In this document: in pieces, positions 30,654 through 43,400 of the stretch
Numbering within the stretch: the stretch's first letter is position 1
Layout: each line of letters starts with the position of its first letter
Assembly: GCA_949752735.1 (NCBI GenBank)
Contig: OX457053.1
Location: forward strand, 1,609,084 to 1,673,083
DNA from: Lumbricus terrestris
Lineage: Eukaryota > Annelida > Clitellata > Crassiclitellata > Lumbricidae
Direction: 5' to 3'
Length of the DNA stretch: 64,000 nucleotides
Position numbers and translations under genes: made by a program
The notes under the pieces: generated by a model
Database searches by the model: none
What the model saw: only the letters and a program-made list of their open reading frames with translations
Told to the model about the DNA's origin: nothing

Positions 30654-31489
30654 TCTGGCTGTTGGCAAGTAGGCCTACGGTAATATTCTTTTTAAAAGAA
30701 TGCACGGTGCCCGCAGATAAAATCTACCAACACAATAACTTGTTGTTTCAGAGGTCTCAGGCCTCCTTAGTATTACAGTTTCACAATGTTATCATTTAAG
30801 GGCTCGCAAAATGTAGGACTTTTGTAGCTTACAGCCTTACATGCAGGCAGCAGTACATGGATTTTACGTGAATATCCTGGTTTGCAGTTTATCCTGATAG
30901 GAGAAACAGTACCACTGAAAGTCAATACTAAGTCATCAATGCTCTATGGTTTACAGTTACAATAGCCTACCAGTGCTGGTTTATACTAGATCATTTTCAA
31001 CAAGAGCATACGGGGTATCCATTTCCATCCATCCTAAACAGTCTCCGAACACGACTTGGCTTCACATAGCCTTCTTTTGGTTGAGCTCGAGTCTCATATT
31101 AAGCTGAAGCATCAGCTTAGCCTTAGAGTAGGGCTTGGAAAACTTGGGAGTTCACCATATATCGAGAGCGTTAATCTCTGAAATAATAATTATTTTCCAG
31201 TGTGATATAGGCCTACACAAATAGTACACATGAAATGACCACATGAAATCGAGACGGTTTGGGATTTAACGCAGTTGAGAACACACAGAGTAGGCTAAAT
31301 AGCAGGCAACAATAAATAACGGATGCGATCCAAACACCATTATTATAGGCTGGCGAAAGGAGCGACTCTGATTAGTTTGTTAGATACGAGTGGTGCCATA
31401 CAACTGCCCGATTATAACGAAATTGTATTTCAGCCAATGTGTCGAATTGTAAATGGAGGGCAAGCGGATGTTCAGATAAGCAGGGAGGT

Positions 31490-31735
31490 CGGCGGGTAGA
31501 CAGGCAGTCAGGTAGGCAGGTAGGCAAACATACCGGATGGAAGGAAGGCAGACATGCAGGAAGGAAAGCAGGCAGGAAGGAAGGTAGGCAGGCAGGAAGG
31601 AAAGCATGCAGACAAGCGGAAAGGAAGAAAGGAAGGCAGGAAGGAAGGAAGGAAGGAAGGAAGGAAGGAAAGAAGGAAGGCAGACAGGCAGACAAGCATG
31701 AAGGAAGACAGGCAGGCTACAGGCAGGCAGATAGG
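31490..31735. repeat. (GGAA)n/(GGCA)n microsatellite
   Basis: Purine-rich tetranucleotide array on the plus strand. Leu/Pro/Ser- and Lys/Arg/Gly-rich open frames on both strands are artefacts. Confidence 0.93.
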
Positions 31736-32864
31736 CAGTAATGGCGAAAATAGCAATCAATCAAAGATCAGAAGAATTGGAACAGTCAACCCATTTTTCT
31801 GCTTCTCTGTGTAAAATGTGAGAGCTGAGTGCAATATACAACAGACGAGTAGGCATATGCTGCATGCACATAATATTATGACGCACGTCATATGCTCATT
31901 TTAATCATCAAGGCGTTATTGTGTTACTGCCACCCGTTCAGATTCATGGCTACAGTGTCCTGTCATCTCAAATTTCACGATATCTAATAAACACAAAACA
32001 GACATTGTCTACCATCATATCCGTGTCTGCATGCGTCTGCTTATGAAGTCACGTGATATAACATCGCTCGTGAATAGGCTAGTGCCCTGCACGCGACCTC
32101 CTGACGTCGCTCTATGAGTTTGGAGATCAAGTGACGATTACATCATATGCTTGAAAAATTTGATCAGTGACATCGGTTGCAGTGAACACAATTATTTTCT
32201 TATCCTCTACATTACGTTTTACACGATGACTTGCTACATGTTAAGATCAAAGGGTCTAGCAGAATGGAAATTATTGAATGCTGTTTAAGAAGTCCTAAAT
32301 CTATCGATGCATATAAAATTATATTTTCCAGACTGCTGCTGTCTGTCATCGTCGTTGGCCATGTCGACTTAAGTCCACACAACAGCTTTGATAGGCAAAC
32401 TACAAACAATGTGATGCCTGTGATTAACGAATTCATCCGCATTTGTCCATTAATGAATAGGCCCATTAGGTGAACTTCTAACGTTTATCTTGCTAATTTA
32501 AAAAGTTAAACAAATTGTGATCACAATGACAGCAATCGATCACAGTAGCCTATAATATCATTGCATTTGAAATTACCCTCCATAGAAAGTTCAGAAGTGC
32601 ATATACCATGCATTAGAACATCAGATTCTATGGTGCTAGGTAGTTGTTCCGCATGCCTACAGAGTCATAGCCTCAGTGGAGACCCGCGTTTCAGAAGGTC
32701 TACTTTGAAAACCAAGCGCTCTGAACTTTCAATTTCCGTGTCCATCAATGACGATGAAGGTTTTTCGAAGGCATTTTACTTTCCAGTTGTGTCTACAAAC
32801 TCTATAATGTAGCCTAAGCTTACATTCATCTGGAAGACAGTGACTCATATCGTCTTTTCCCAGG

Positions 32865-32950
32865 AGTTCTTCGCACTAGGAGCGCCTCTGATTAGATTGT
32901 ACTGTGAAAGACGCTTTATAAATCCAAAATCGGAAAGAATAGAATAAAAT
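32865..32950 (+). mobile_element. LINE/SINE 3' tail fragment
   Basis: GGAGCGCCTCTGATTAG is followed by AAGACGCTTTATAAATCC and AGAATAGAATAAAA, the same paired-box tail as at 17503-17690. Confidence 0.6.
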
Positions 32951-33904
32951 TATTGTTGTCCGTAGATAATGAAGTATTTTGAATGTGATTTGGCGGTCTG
33001 TTATCTTGAGAATAGACACATAAATTTCAGCGACTTTGAAGTTGTTTCACCGGATAATTAATTCGTTGATTGAGCAATGTCTGCAAAAATTAGAGACTTT
33101 TCTAGGCTTGATTGATTTTCGTCACGCCACGCATTGGCAGATTCTTGATTGATCTTCTGGGTATAATTTACCTGATAATGACTGGGCTTTGGTGCGCCAT
33201 CGGCTGATGCGTTACGACTTGCAGCCATAGAAGTTACTAATTCCAACTGTAATTGGTTGGTTGTGTGAGGCACGATTGTGTGTCAGCTTCAGAGAAAGTT
33301 GTGTGATTTCAAAAGACAAAATAATGGGAAACAAAGTGAAATATAATATTTAACAAAGGTTAGAAAACGTTTATAACACTAATATTGATAATGTCAAAGA
33401 GTTCTGTGAATTAATTAGACTTGAATAAAATGAGAACCATACATGTATAATAGTTGTATATGCCTCGGTTATCATTTTGAAGAAAATACAATAACTGTTT
33501 GTCCTTAGCCTACTTCATCCTATGAATTGATACACATCTTTATAGGCTGCATTTAAGTAGCCCAGTCGTAGAGCAATAAACCTGAAAACTATCATTTGGA
33601 AAAGTATGATCGTTGAGTTAGAACCGTTCTTTAGAAACTCGCTGGAATTGTAAATTTTTCTTGTTGTGTTATAATAATGTGCGCGTAATGGTTCGTTAAT
33701 CTATAAACGGTCCGTCTAAATTTTATTATGCTGAACGTGAGTGCATGTTGTCCGGAGAATGTTTTGCCTTCTTAATAGCATTGCAATGAACTTGTAGGTA
33801 AATTCTCTCTCTTGCTAACGTTGATTAATTTATTTTTTTGCTCCTAATCGTGAACATCACTTTGCCTCATCGTAGACCAAGGACGCTCGTGCATAGCCCG
33901 ACGG

Positions 33905-34409
33905 TTAATATGTTTGCAGATTTGCGTAAACGGTTTCACCCTTAGGGATGACTTTGACCGACTGCGAAGCTGATTCAATACGCGGAGAGGTAACTGCCTG
34001 ACCCTTACATTCTGGCATAGCATACATGTCTCCCAGTGGACCTACTTTTCTTGGAGCTGTTGAACGGGCGTGATTTTGAACGACTTCCATGTAGGCGGGA
34101 TCTGCTTTGGACGCCAAAGAAACGTATCCAGCTCGCGGCTCTTGATTTGTTTCTCCATCTTCCATCTGCTCGTTGGCTGCCAGAGAAGTGTAAGAGATTC
34201 CAGGCGTTTGGTTTGTTCCTTCAGCTTCCAACTCCTCTGGGGTTAACATTGCAATCTCCGCGTATTCAATTCCAGTATCTGACCTATCTATTAAATCGTT
34301 TGGTGATTCATTGGCAAGCGTATTGACAGCTGAGTAGGATATCCTGTTATAAAATGCCTCGTGATTGTTTTGTTCGGAACTTTCGTTGCGCTTTGATTGA
34401 TGAGTTGTT
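33905..34409 (-). CDS. Gene II cytoplasmic tail exon
   Basis: The acceptor TTTCAG precedes 34409 and the exon encodes 168 residues. Strict ITIMs are RISYSAV, GIEYAEI and GISYTSL. Related motifs are AGYVSL, PAYMEVV, GDMYAMP and a near-terminal TVYANL. With seven tyrosine motifs it could be a strong phosphatase-recruiting tail; signalling polarity is inferred. An AATAAA lies about 75 nt after the stop, at 33829-33834. Confidence 0.87.
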
Positions 34410-37400
34410 CTGAAATTTTGCACAATAACGGTCACAAACCGAGCAAAAAATAACCGACTAAGGAGTGGATTTTCGAATAGCCGAATCTACTTATATAAGC
34501 GTAGCCTACAGAGCTGTAAATAATAACATATTTTTTCCAGGGTTCTGCCAGCAGTGGCGTTTCGTTTATAATAATAATTATTAGACTCTATACTTGCTAG
34601 CAATATCCGAAAATCTCTTAGTCTGACAAAAGGTGACTTCCAGTGGTAGGACTAAAAGACTGTGTTTCATCGCAAAATGCAATGCTATAATCTTTGGCTC
34701 AATGGGCGCCCGCAGAAATTTTTGCAGGAAGGGAAAAACACGTTGGTCACGATTAAAACTTTTTTAGCAAGAGGTTGAAAAATGCAAAGCAGGACATTAG
34801 TAACATGTAGGGTAGGCCTATGGGTATTTTTCATAAAGCTTTTTAGTGCATATTTCTCATTTTCACTTTTTGACAATTTTGAAATGAATAATTTCTTTTG
34901 TGCAAAGAAATTTGTTAAAAATTCAAAGAGTAGGCCTAGTAGATAAAAAAGGTTCCTCAAGGTGCGCACTCAGTCCACTTGCCCCTCTGCAAAACTGACT
35001 AGGCCATATTCATTCGGCTATTGATTCATGCTTCCTCTATAGTTAGGTCTAGGCTCTACTTTTATATTTTAATTGCAATTTCTAATTTTCTAAAGCACCA
35101 CTCGAAAGTCAATCGCAGGCACCAGATTTTTTATCGAGTGAAAGGGCTGTTAAAATGGTAGCCAGAAAGTTTTGAGTCCTGTGTTCAGAGGGGCGGAGGG
35201 GCAGAGTAGCTGTTAAGGTTGGTGCCATTTAGAATTGGAAGGTGGAAGATCCTAGGATCAGATAAACCCAATGGTCATGGTTACAGTTTTTAGCAAGAGC
35301 TTGAAAAATTCAGCGCAGAAAATTAAAAGCATGTTTATTTTATGGAGGTTTCAAAATGTAGATTTCTTAGTTTCACTTTGTCCATCATTCGTATTATCAA
35401 TTCTCTAACACGAAGACATTTAGTGATACAAGAGAAGCTGTAGTTTAAAAAAACCAGATGCCAATTTCCAGGGGGCAAGTGCACCTCTTGCTCCTGTGTG
35501 TGGGCGCCCATGTTTGGCTCATTTCTCGTCAAAGTTCCTAAGTCATGCACATTTTTATCTATCACAATGACTAGTTTGTAATTTTTATTTAGTCACAAAC
35601 CTTTTTTTGATTCTCTGAACAACGGCAATGATGACGATAATGCAGATAATGATTGCGAGCACGGCGATGACGGCTGCAAACACTGACAATAATATTACAT
35701 GTATGACAAAATTAACCAACTCTACAGCGATGAAATTACAACAATGGGTTGTCTCCTAATAAGCTTAATATCTCTATTTGGCCTACCAGTAACGGCTTTG
35801 CTTCCTTATGCAATAAAATGGCTTTAAAAAGTTGTCATTCAATATAGGCCAAGAATTTGTGTTCCTGGCGTTCCTTGTCCTTCCATTTTTTTTACTAGAC
35901 TGTGACTTTTTGACTAGATATTCAGATGCTTATGCTTCTAAATGCCTCTGAGACTCAATTCATTTGACTGAGTGCATGGAAGTAGACGGATGGCAATCAC
36001 TCACCGATGCGTCGGAAACATTTCCGTATGTCAGGATTCGGGTATGGATTTAGGGCTAAGTCTGGATCGAGCTTAATTTTTTCTCACCATAAACATAAAC
36101 CTAATCATGAAGTTAATTTCGGATAATTCCTCCCTTCATCTCCCATAACTCCGCTGTGATCCTTATCCACTGTTTTGTAACGAGCAGATTGGATGGCTGC
36201 AATTCGGTCCGGTGGATCTGCCACGCGTCCATAAAATAATATACTCCCGTTTCTGTATACTTGAGGAATTGTGAACGTTGACATTTTACAGGGTTGCTGT
36301 ACTTGTCTAGCTGTGCCTTCTTGATTGTGCTCAACCTATCTGCGAGACAATCATCCGGTCTCTAATACAGCTGGCCGTCGAGCTATCCGATCCTCTGTTG
36401 CCTGTTGGACGGTGAATTCTTACTCTACCATGCTCTGTCCTTAATTACGTAGCGACGGGCATTCTCAGTTTTTGACTCCTCCATTTGGAAAGGTCTTCCA
36501 TTATTCCATAAAAGTTTCGGTATCTGCCAATGGGTAGTGCACCACTGCACCTGTTCAAGACCATTTTTTACTGCTTTGGTCATGTTAAGATAAGGTTTGT
36601 GACAAAATTTGCTGAAAGGGGCACTATAAGCTATATAAAATTCCTGAAAAAATTAATGAATGCATTGATAAAGTTTAGAATGGGATAACTCAGCTTAGAA
36701 CACCGAAATAAGAACGAATAGATTGTGCACTACATAGGTCAAACGTAAACCCCGCTCTCCATTCTCCAAGCTTATTCATTAAAAAAAAACCACTCAGATG
36801 ACCCATGTAGCCTAACCCTCTAAAATATCAACTCAAATACTCTTCCAGACCAAAATCTGGGACAACTTAGTGATTAAACCGTGAAAAGTAATTCGAATTT
36901 ATTTTGAAATCCTGATTGAAGACGCATCGAAGACTATCGTAAAGGCTGTGAAGCGGCAGATTGTGCATATCTTACGTCAAACGTAAACTTCGCTCTCCTA
37001 GCATGTGATGCTTTGCTAAAATATGAGATGAATGCCTGAGAAGGATTTCTATAAAGGATATGGAGCGTCAAGGGCAGGCCATTCCACCATTCTACCACCA
37101 AAAATGCAGAGCTTTTGCGGCAAGCATGATTAATGATTATATCAACAAAATTACCTGGAATGTTACGCAAACACCCGAATTCATAATTATACATACTTAG
37201 ACTCTGCGGTGTAAAACTGTTTGATATGTCAATTGTAATTTCTTTCGGAACGGCTGCAACAGATAAGTACAATACAAATACGTGTCATTGCCTGGTCCGA
37301 TTTGAGTAGCCATTTCCCATTTGACTTAGGCTAATTTAATTGGTAGTCAAAACTTTAACTGACGAGTAAAATAATGATTGGTTGGTTTCAGCAGACGCAA

Positions 37401-40400
37401 AATCAGTCCCGCGTGAGATGTTAGGCCGTGACTTTAAGTGAATACTCGTTGCAGTAATGCTCAAATCAAGAATAGGGTTCTAAATAAGTCATGCATTGTA
37501 TAGGCCTAATGAGAAAGTCCTCCATTGTTCAGGACCATCGGATAGTTTGCTTTATTGTCCAGTGGCTTAGCCAGGAATTTAGGATCGGGTGTTGGGGGTT
37601 TTATGGCCTGGCCGGATGCTCTTTCTGACACCAACCCAACGGTATTACAGTAAATAAAATGGGAATAAAGTAGCAAAGGGAATAAAGAAATTAAAAATTT
37701 TTACTCCCAGCAACTGTTTTTCTTCCTTATTTAAGTGGATAAATAACCTTTAAAAACTTTTCCATAGGCCAATGGGGTTCACCCGAAACCACCCTTGTCT
37801 ACGCCACTGCTATTGTCTACTTAGGAGTCAAAGAAAGGCAGCCATCGGCATTATTTATACTAAGATAATCTAATTAATTATTTATAGCATTGATCGACTG
37901 TATGGCAGAAAATGTTGCTTTAGCTTACAAATAAAATGGGTGGTTTCAGCAGACGTATCAGCAGTCTCCGCAAGAGATGTCACCCCTTGACCTAAAAATT
38001 GGTATTTTGAATAACCTTAAAACAGCGTTATGCCCAAGTAGACCTACGCGTACGCAAATGAAAAGTTGGCCTAATGCATTAAAACGTATCAATTATACAA
38101 CTCATTGACTGAATAACCTTTGGCCGTGAAATTCAAGTTGGCAGTCGAAATAGAGTTCCTTTATGAAGCATTTGATTATAATAGTCTGAAAGGGAAGATG
38201 TTTTAAAGAAGAGACAAAAGTAATGTAATGGGTAAGCGGTACATTTTAGTTTTTTTTAAATTGGTGGTAGCAATCAATAAGTCTACGCGGTCTTAAAGCG
38301 AAATGCTACTAAACGTGTGTATTTCGATTGACGGGCAATTGAAAATTGATAGTTTCAGCACTTACTTCTTTGACACACAATTCCCTTTAGTCTTGTGCAT
38401 TGAACTGCCGTCCATTTGGCATCGGATGCATCAAAGGTAATACATTCGCGGCTCTTTACATACATGTATTGAACATTGACATTTTTAATCTCGTCGTTTG
38501 AGTCCACTGAACACAATAAAATTACGGACATATTAAAGCCTTCGATTATGTGCACTTTAAAAAATTTAAACGCAATACGATCCTCTTATTTCTAATGCAG
38601 CAGTGTTTTCAATTTAATATGACAACTCTTAACATGACATCTGTGAGACAAAATAAATTATTATTATTGAACAAACCATGATCGGTCCTCATCCAACGAA
38701 AAGATGTCTTCCTCAATCCAATCCAATATCTATGGTTGAGTGTCATAGTCTTAAGACGTCCACGATCCTCGTCGCGAATAATTGCTAAATCTCCCTTAGT
38801 CAAGAGGCATTGATTTCTTGCATCATACCACGTTCGACGGTCGTTAATGAATCTCAGGCACTTGTTAGTCGCGGTTATCTCTCCAGATGAATAATTGCAA
38901 TATGCACCTGAAATACCAGTTAGAAAGTGTATAGTATCTTAAGAAACTGCACCAAGCCATTGTCAAGTAGGGCAAAATAAATATATCTTTATACTTAAAA
39001 GAAATTCATGTGATAAAGAATACAATAAAATGACATAAGTATTTTTTATGTCTTTAGTCTATAACAGTTATTCTTGCAAGGATGAAACAAATGATACAGC
39101 CATGAGCATTTAAAATTATAATTTGGGACTGCAAAATAACTGAGCAAAATGGACAGATGAAAGTGTTCATGTAATCAATAGTTTTCAAATATTAAAATTG
39201 GGTTTGCAACATACCCTTGTATTGGCAAATGTAGAATAATTTCTCAGAAGCAGCTAGTGCTGTGAAATTCAAATCTGAATCAATTGCTGCATAGTCTCCT
39301 CCTCCATCTTCTCGACGCTGCACTGCTTTTACTATGGTAAAAACACAATAACGTTTGTACGACAAATTTCTGGAAAAACAGCATGTAAAGTGATAAGCTG
39401 TTACAGTACGCTATCGGTGAAAGTATCGCCTCGCCTCGCGCTGCATTCTCTGGCGGAGGAATTGGACGACTAGACGTGTTGCGTGAGATCACAGGCGATG
39501 GAGCACTGTTAAAGCTAGAAAAGTTGAGATACGATTTCACGCAGGACTCGAGTCTACAGTTACGGCTGGCAGGGCCGGATTAAGGCATGTTCGACATGTT
39601 CGGCCGAACAGGGGCCCCCACACTTTAGGGGGCCCTCACACATGCAATATAAATTTTTTTCATCACTGTTAATCATAATAGTAAAAACGAGTAAAATATA
39701 TATTGGAACAAATTGTCAAATTATTTGAAAACTACTGATTTTAGCATAGCCTAATATAGACTTACAACTTTTGAGCATGTGTGGGGGCCCTTATTGTAGT
39801 TTCCAATTCCAAGCAGACTTATCTTAAAATCGGCTAGAAATTCTAGCAAGGGCTATCAGGTTTAACTACTTGGATCTATATGATTTTAGACACTTAACAC
39901 CTCTTCTGATCGGAATTCAAGTGCTATGCAACGCATTTATGAAATGGCATCATTATACACTCTTTGCTTACGAATTAGGTCTACTAGCCTACTTGCGTAA
40001 ACGCGAAAATATAGGCTTATATTAGTGTGTGATCAGTGACGGCGCTACAGAAGGACAAATCTGGGCAAATGCCCTGGTACAAATCCTTTGCCTTGGTCGT
40101 TGTCTTGCCACAAGACTTCCAGAATATTTTCCCTGCCAAGAATTTATTTAGGGCATAAATCGCTTCTGCACAGTTTACCTGTATGAGTGCCCTAACTATG
40201 CCTTGGTTAAAAAGTCTGAATCTAATTTTCTTAAACGGTAATAGATGAATACTTTAACCAGTAGCGGCGCTAGGGGGCTGCGGGGGTTAAGCCCCCCAAA
40301 AAGGCCATCCGGTTTTTTTTACATGTAAAAATTAAACATTTCCGTGATCAGCCAACCTAGAAACTGAAACACCATATGCACGATATTTCGACCAAATGAC

Positions 40401-43400
40401 TAAAAAAGTCGTCAGAAATGTTGGTAGGTGACAATGAAAATTTTTCGTGAGATTTCGACCGAATGACTAAAAAAAAGAAAAGGAAAAAGGTCGCCTGAAA
40501 TTTTGGTGGGTGAAAATAATGGACAATTTTCATGAGATTTCGACCGAATGATTAAAAAAAGTCGTCAGAAATTTTGGCGGCTCAAAATGGAAAATTTACT
40601 CCGCGGGAATTTAGCCCCACCCCTCACAAAACTGAAATCCTGGCGCCGCCACTGACTCTAACACTAGACTGGAATATGAAAAGACATGTTCTTATTGTAA
40701 AAAAGAAGGATCGAATTACTAATAGACGAGTGTTGATTTGTTGAATATAACACGTTTTGTGTCAATTGTGGGTCATTTTTCAATGAGTCTGTAAGGTTGG
40801 GGGCCCCCACAGTTTTACCGAACAGGGCCCCCACATTTGTTAATCCGGCCCTGACGGCTGGACACTTCCGAGTGCTATATTTTAGACCTGCTGATATCTC
40901 TGGGACTACGTGTGGGTATTTACATAATGCGAACTGCGAAGGGTTATGTAACAAAGACGAACCTTGAACAGACTCATCCAGTTTTGCTCCATCGATCCAC
41001 GTCCAATCGCTGTATGTAAATCTTTTGCCTGCGGTCCATGCTTCATTGGAAAATTTAAAGTGTGATTGAATATACTTTGTTACTGCATCTTGATCGTTTA
41101 TATTGCGAATGACAATGAGTGTTGAGTCAAGGGAACTGCAGAGTTGCCATGCTTCATTCCATGTCATAGCCGTCTCACTGCCTTTGAAGTAGCAAACTAT
41201 TTCACTGCTGACATTCACACACGTTTCGTTATAGAGAATGTTGCCTCCAGAGACAGGACGTTCGGTGATTCCTGCATTCAGAAATGTGAATAAACCAAGA
41301 AACTGTTTATGAACTTTACCTTAAGCATAATATTAAATGCACAAAGTAAATTAACAGTAAAATGAAGCATTATATTAAAGTGCTCCCTGCCTCAAGCATC
41401 CATTCCACGAGTAGGCCTGTGGTCTGTTCAGAATAATTCATGATATCATGATTCTGTTCAAAAGTTGTCCAAAGATGGTCAATTTTCATGGATTGGGTGT
41501 ATAGGCCCACGTTAATTTCTTGGCCAAGAGGGACATCATTTAGGGACCAAATTTAGTTCGGGTTAACATGCGTTAATTTGTTTGTATGTGCATTTGCTAT
41601 AGCGCTCCTTCATACTCTCTACTCAGAGGCGCTCGTGACTGCAGAGCGGACACTGCCTCGGAGTTTCATGTCGAAGCGTTGAGCAATTGCAAGTGAAGGA
41701 CTTGCCCAAGGTCTCTACGCGGCGACTTGAGGTGGATTCGAACCTGCAGCCCGTAGGCTGCAAGGCTGCGAACATGCCCACTACACCACCGCACCCCACA
41801 ACTATTACATAACCGGCGCCTACGTACGGCACGAGTAGGCTCCCTGATTATGTTGTGCGTTGGCGTGTGTCGACATCAGTTCAAGACGACAGTAAGTAAG
41901 CTAACACAAAATTGCGTGTAACAACAAGGTCCAAAAATCAAAGAAAAATTTACCGGGTAGGCCTACAAAGCCTAACTCCAGTTTTAGGATCTATCTACCA
42001 ACTCATTTTAGTTTGTTTATTTGAGTAAGTAAGTATGTATGTAGTACGTTACTGAACCGCCTGCAAACGCACTGCGGGAACATTGGATGATAACAGAATA
42101 TAGTATGTACAATTGTAGCGTTTGTGGAAACGCTACAAATCTTACTTACTTTTATCTATATTGCGCATAACGTTTTTAACTAATTCTATGCTGCACCAGA
42201 GCGAGGCTGTAGACAATGCGCCAGGCTGTCATTTGACCTTTGGCTGACGTGGCGAAAGCGCGGGCGCCGCTGATAGGCCAAGAGCGGCGCGTGACCTAAA
42301 ACGGCGGTAAGAAGCCGTTTCTGATTGGTTGTTGGGACAGAGAGAGTAAGTTGCCGAGAAGCCGTTGAACTGGTGGGACCTGCGTGAAGATGAGGCAACC
42401 ATTTTTAGTCGAAATTTGATTTAAAACTAAGATTTTAAGCATATAAATTATAAGAAACGCAACTAAATTAATAATTAAACGACGGCAAGGAACGACCCTT
42501 GCCTCCGGTGGAAGGAAAACCTTGGAAGAAGCAAACTAGCCTAAAATCCAGGGAAGTAACCCGTATTAGCGTGCCACGTGCTGAATCTGTAACTTAACCG
42601 ATTGCAAGTTTAAGATGGCTACCACGTGTTAAGATAGATAATATTGATTTAACGTAGATCGGCAGATTAAATTAACATTTGTATTACGGAACTGAATATA
42701 TATAAAACTAGTTACTATAAATAGCGGCGGATTGAAAGGATTGTTGTAGTGTAGTAAATTAGCATGAAGCACTGAAGTTAAGTAACTGAATCTTTTTATA
42801 ATTAACTAAGAGTACTGTCGGATTCTGCCGTAGTAGTTACGAGGCGAAAACATAGACGGTAGTTGACTTGAATGTAGGAATTGAACTGTCGAGTAGGAGC
42901 GAGGCAAATTGTGTAGTAACAGTTCGTGGTATTGTCAGCTCTGGGAAATGTCTATTGTGAACTGATAGAGATAGTAGAAAAGACTGTATTTGTACAGGTC
43001 CGTTCCGTTCCGTTCCTAGCCATCCTCGGTACGAGGTTCGGCCGCATCATGCACGATGTTCCTCCAATGATTCCTGTCCTCCGTCATTCTTAGCATTTCT
43101 CCCATTTGCAAGCCCGTCCATGTCTTTATGTTGTCCAGCCAATTCGTTCTTGGCCTTCCTCTTCCTCTACCTCCAGGAATTGTGCCCTGCATGATCTCTT
43201 TCTCTATGCATGTACCCTCCTTTCTCATGATGTGACCAAAGTATATCATTTTTCTTTCTTTAACTGTTCTTAGCATGTTCCTCTTCACACCAGCGGCCTC
43301 CATCACCCATTCGTTTGTTCGTTTTTCCATCCATGATATTCTCATGATCAATCTAAGACATTTCATCTCGAACGCTTCTATTCTCCTCTCCTCATTTGTA

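Larger units (their letters stand above)
30660..33900. other. Spacer between gene II tail and gene I start
   Basis: It contains a GGAA/GGCA microsatellite (31490-31735) and a LINE tail (32865-32950). Short open frames at 32212-32473 and 33058-33273 show no family similarity that I recognise. Confidence 0.5.

Noticed and set aside
31372..31814. Leu/Pro/Ser-rich and Lys/Arg/Gly-rich ORFs
   Set aside because: Products of the GGAA/GGCA microsatellite.
33058..33273. 71-aa minus-strand frame with HYQV and NYTQKI, downstream of gene II
   Set aside because: I checked it as a possible alternative tail. The splice phase does not fit and the motifs are weak.
36113..36334. 73-aa minus-strand frame in a gene II intron
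   Set aside because: No domain, no counterpart in gene III, and the gene II exon phases are complete without it.
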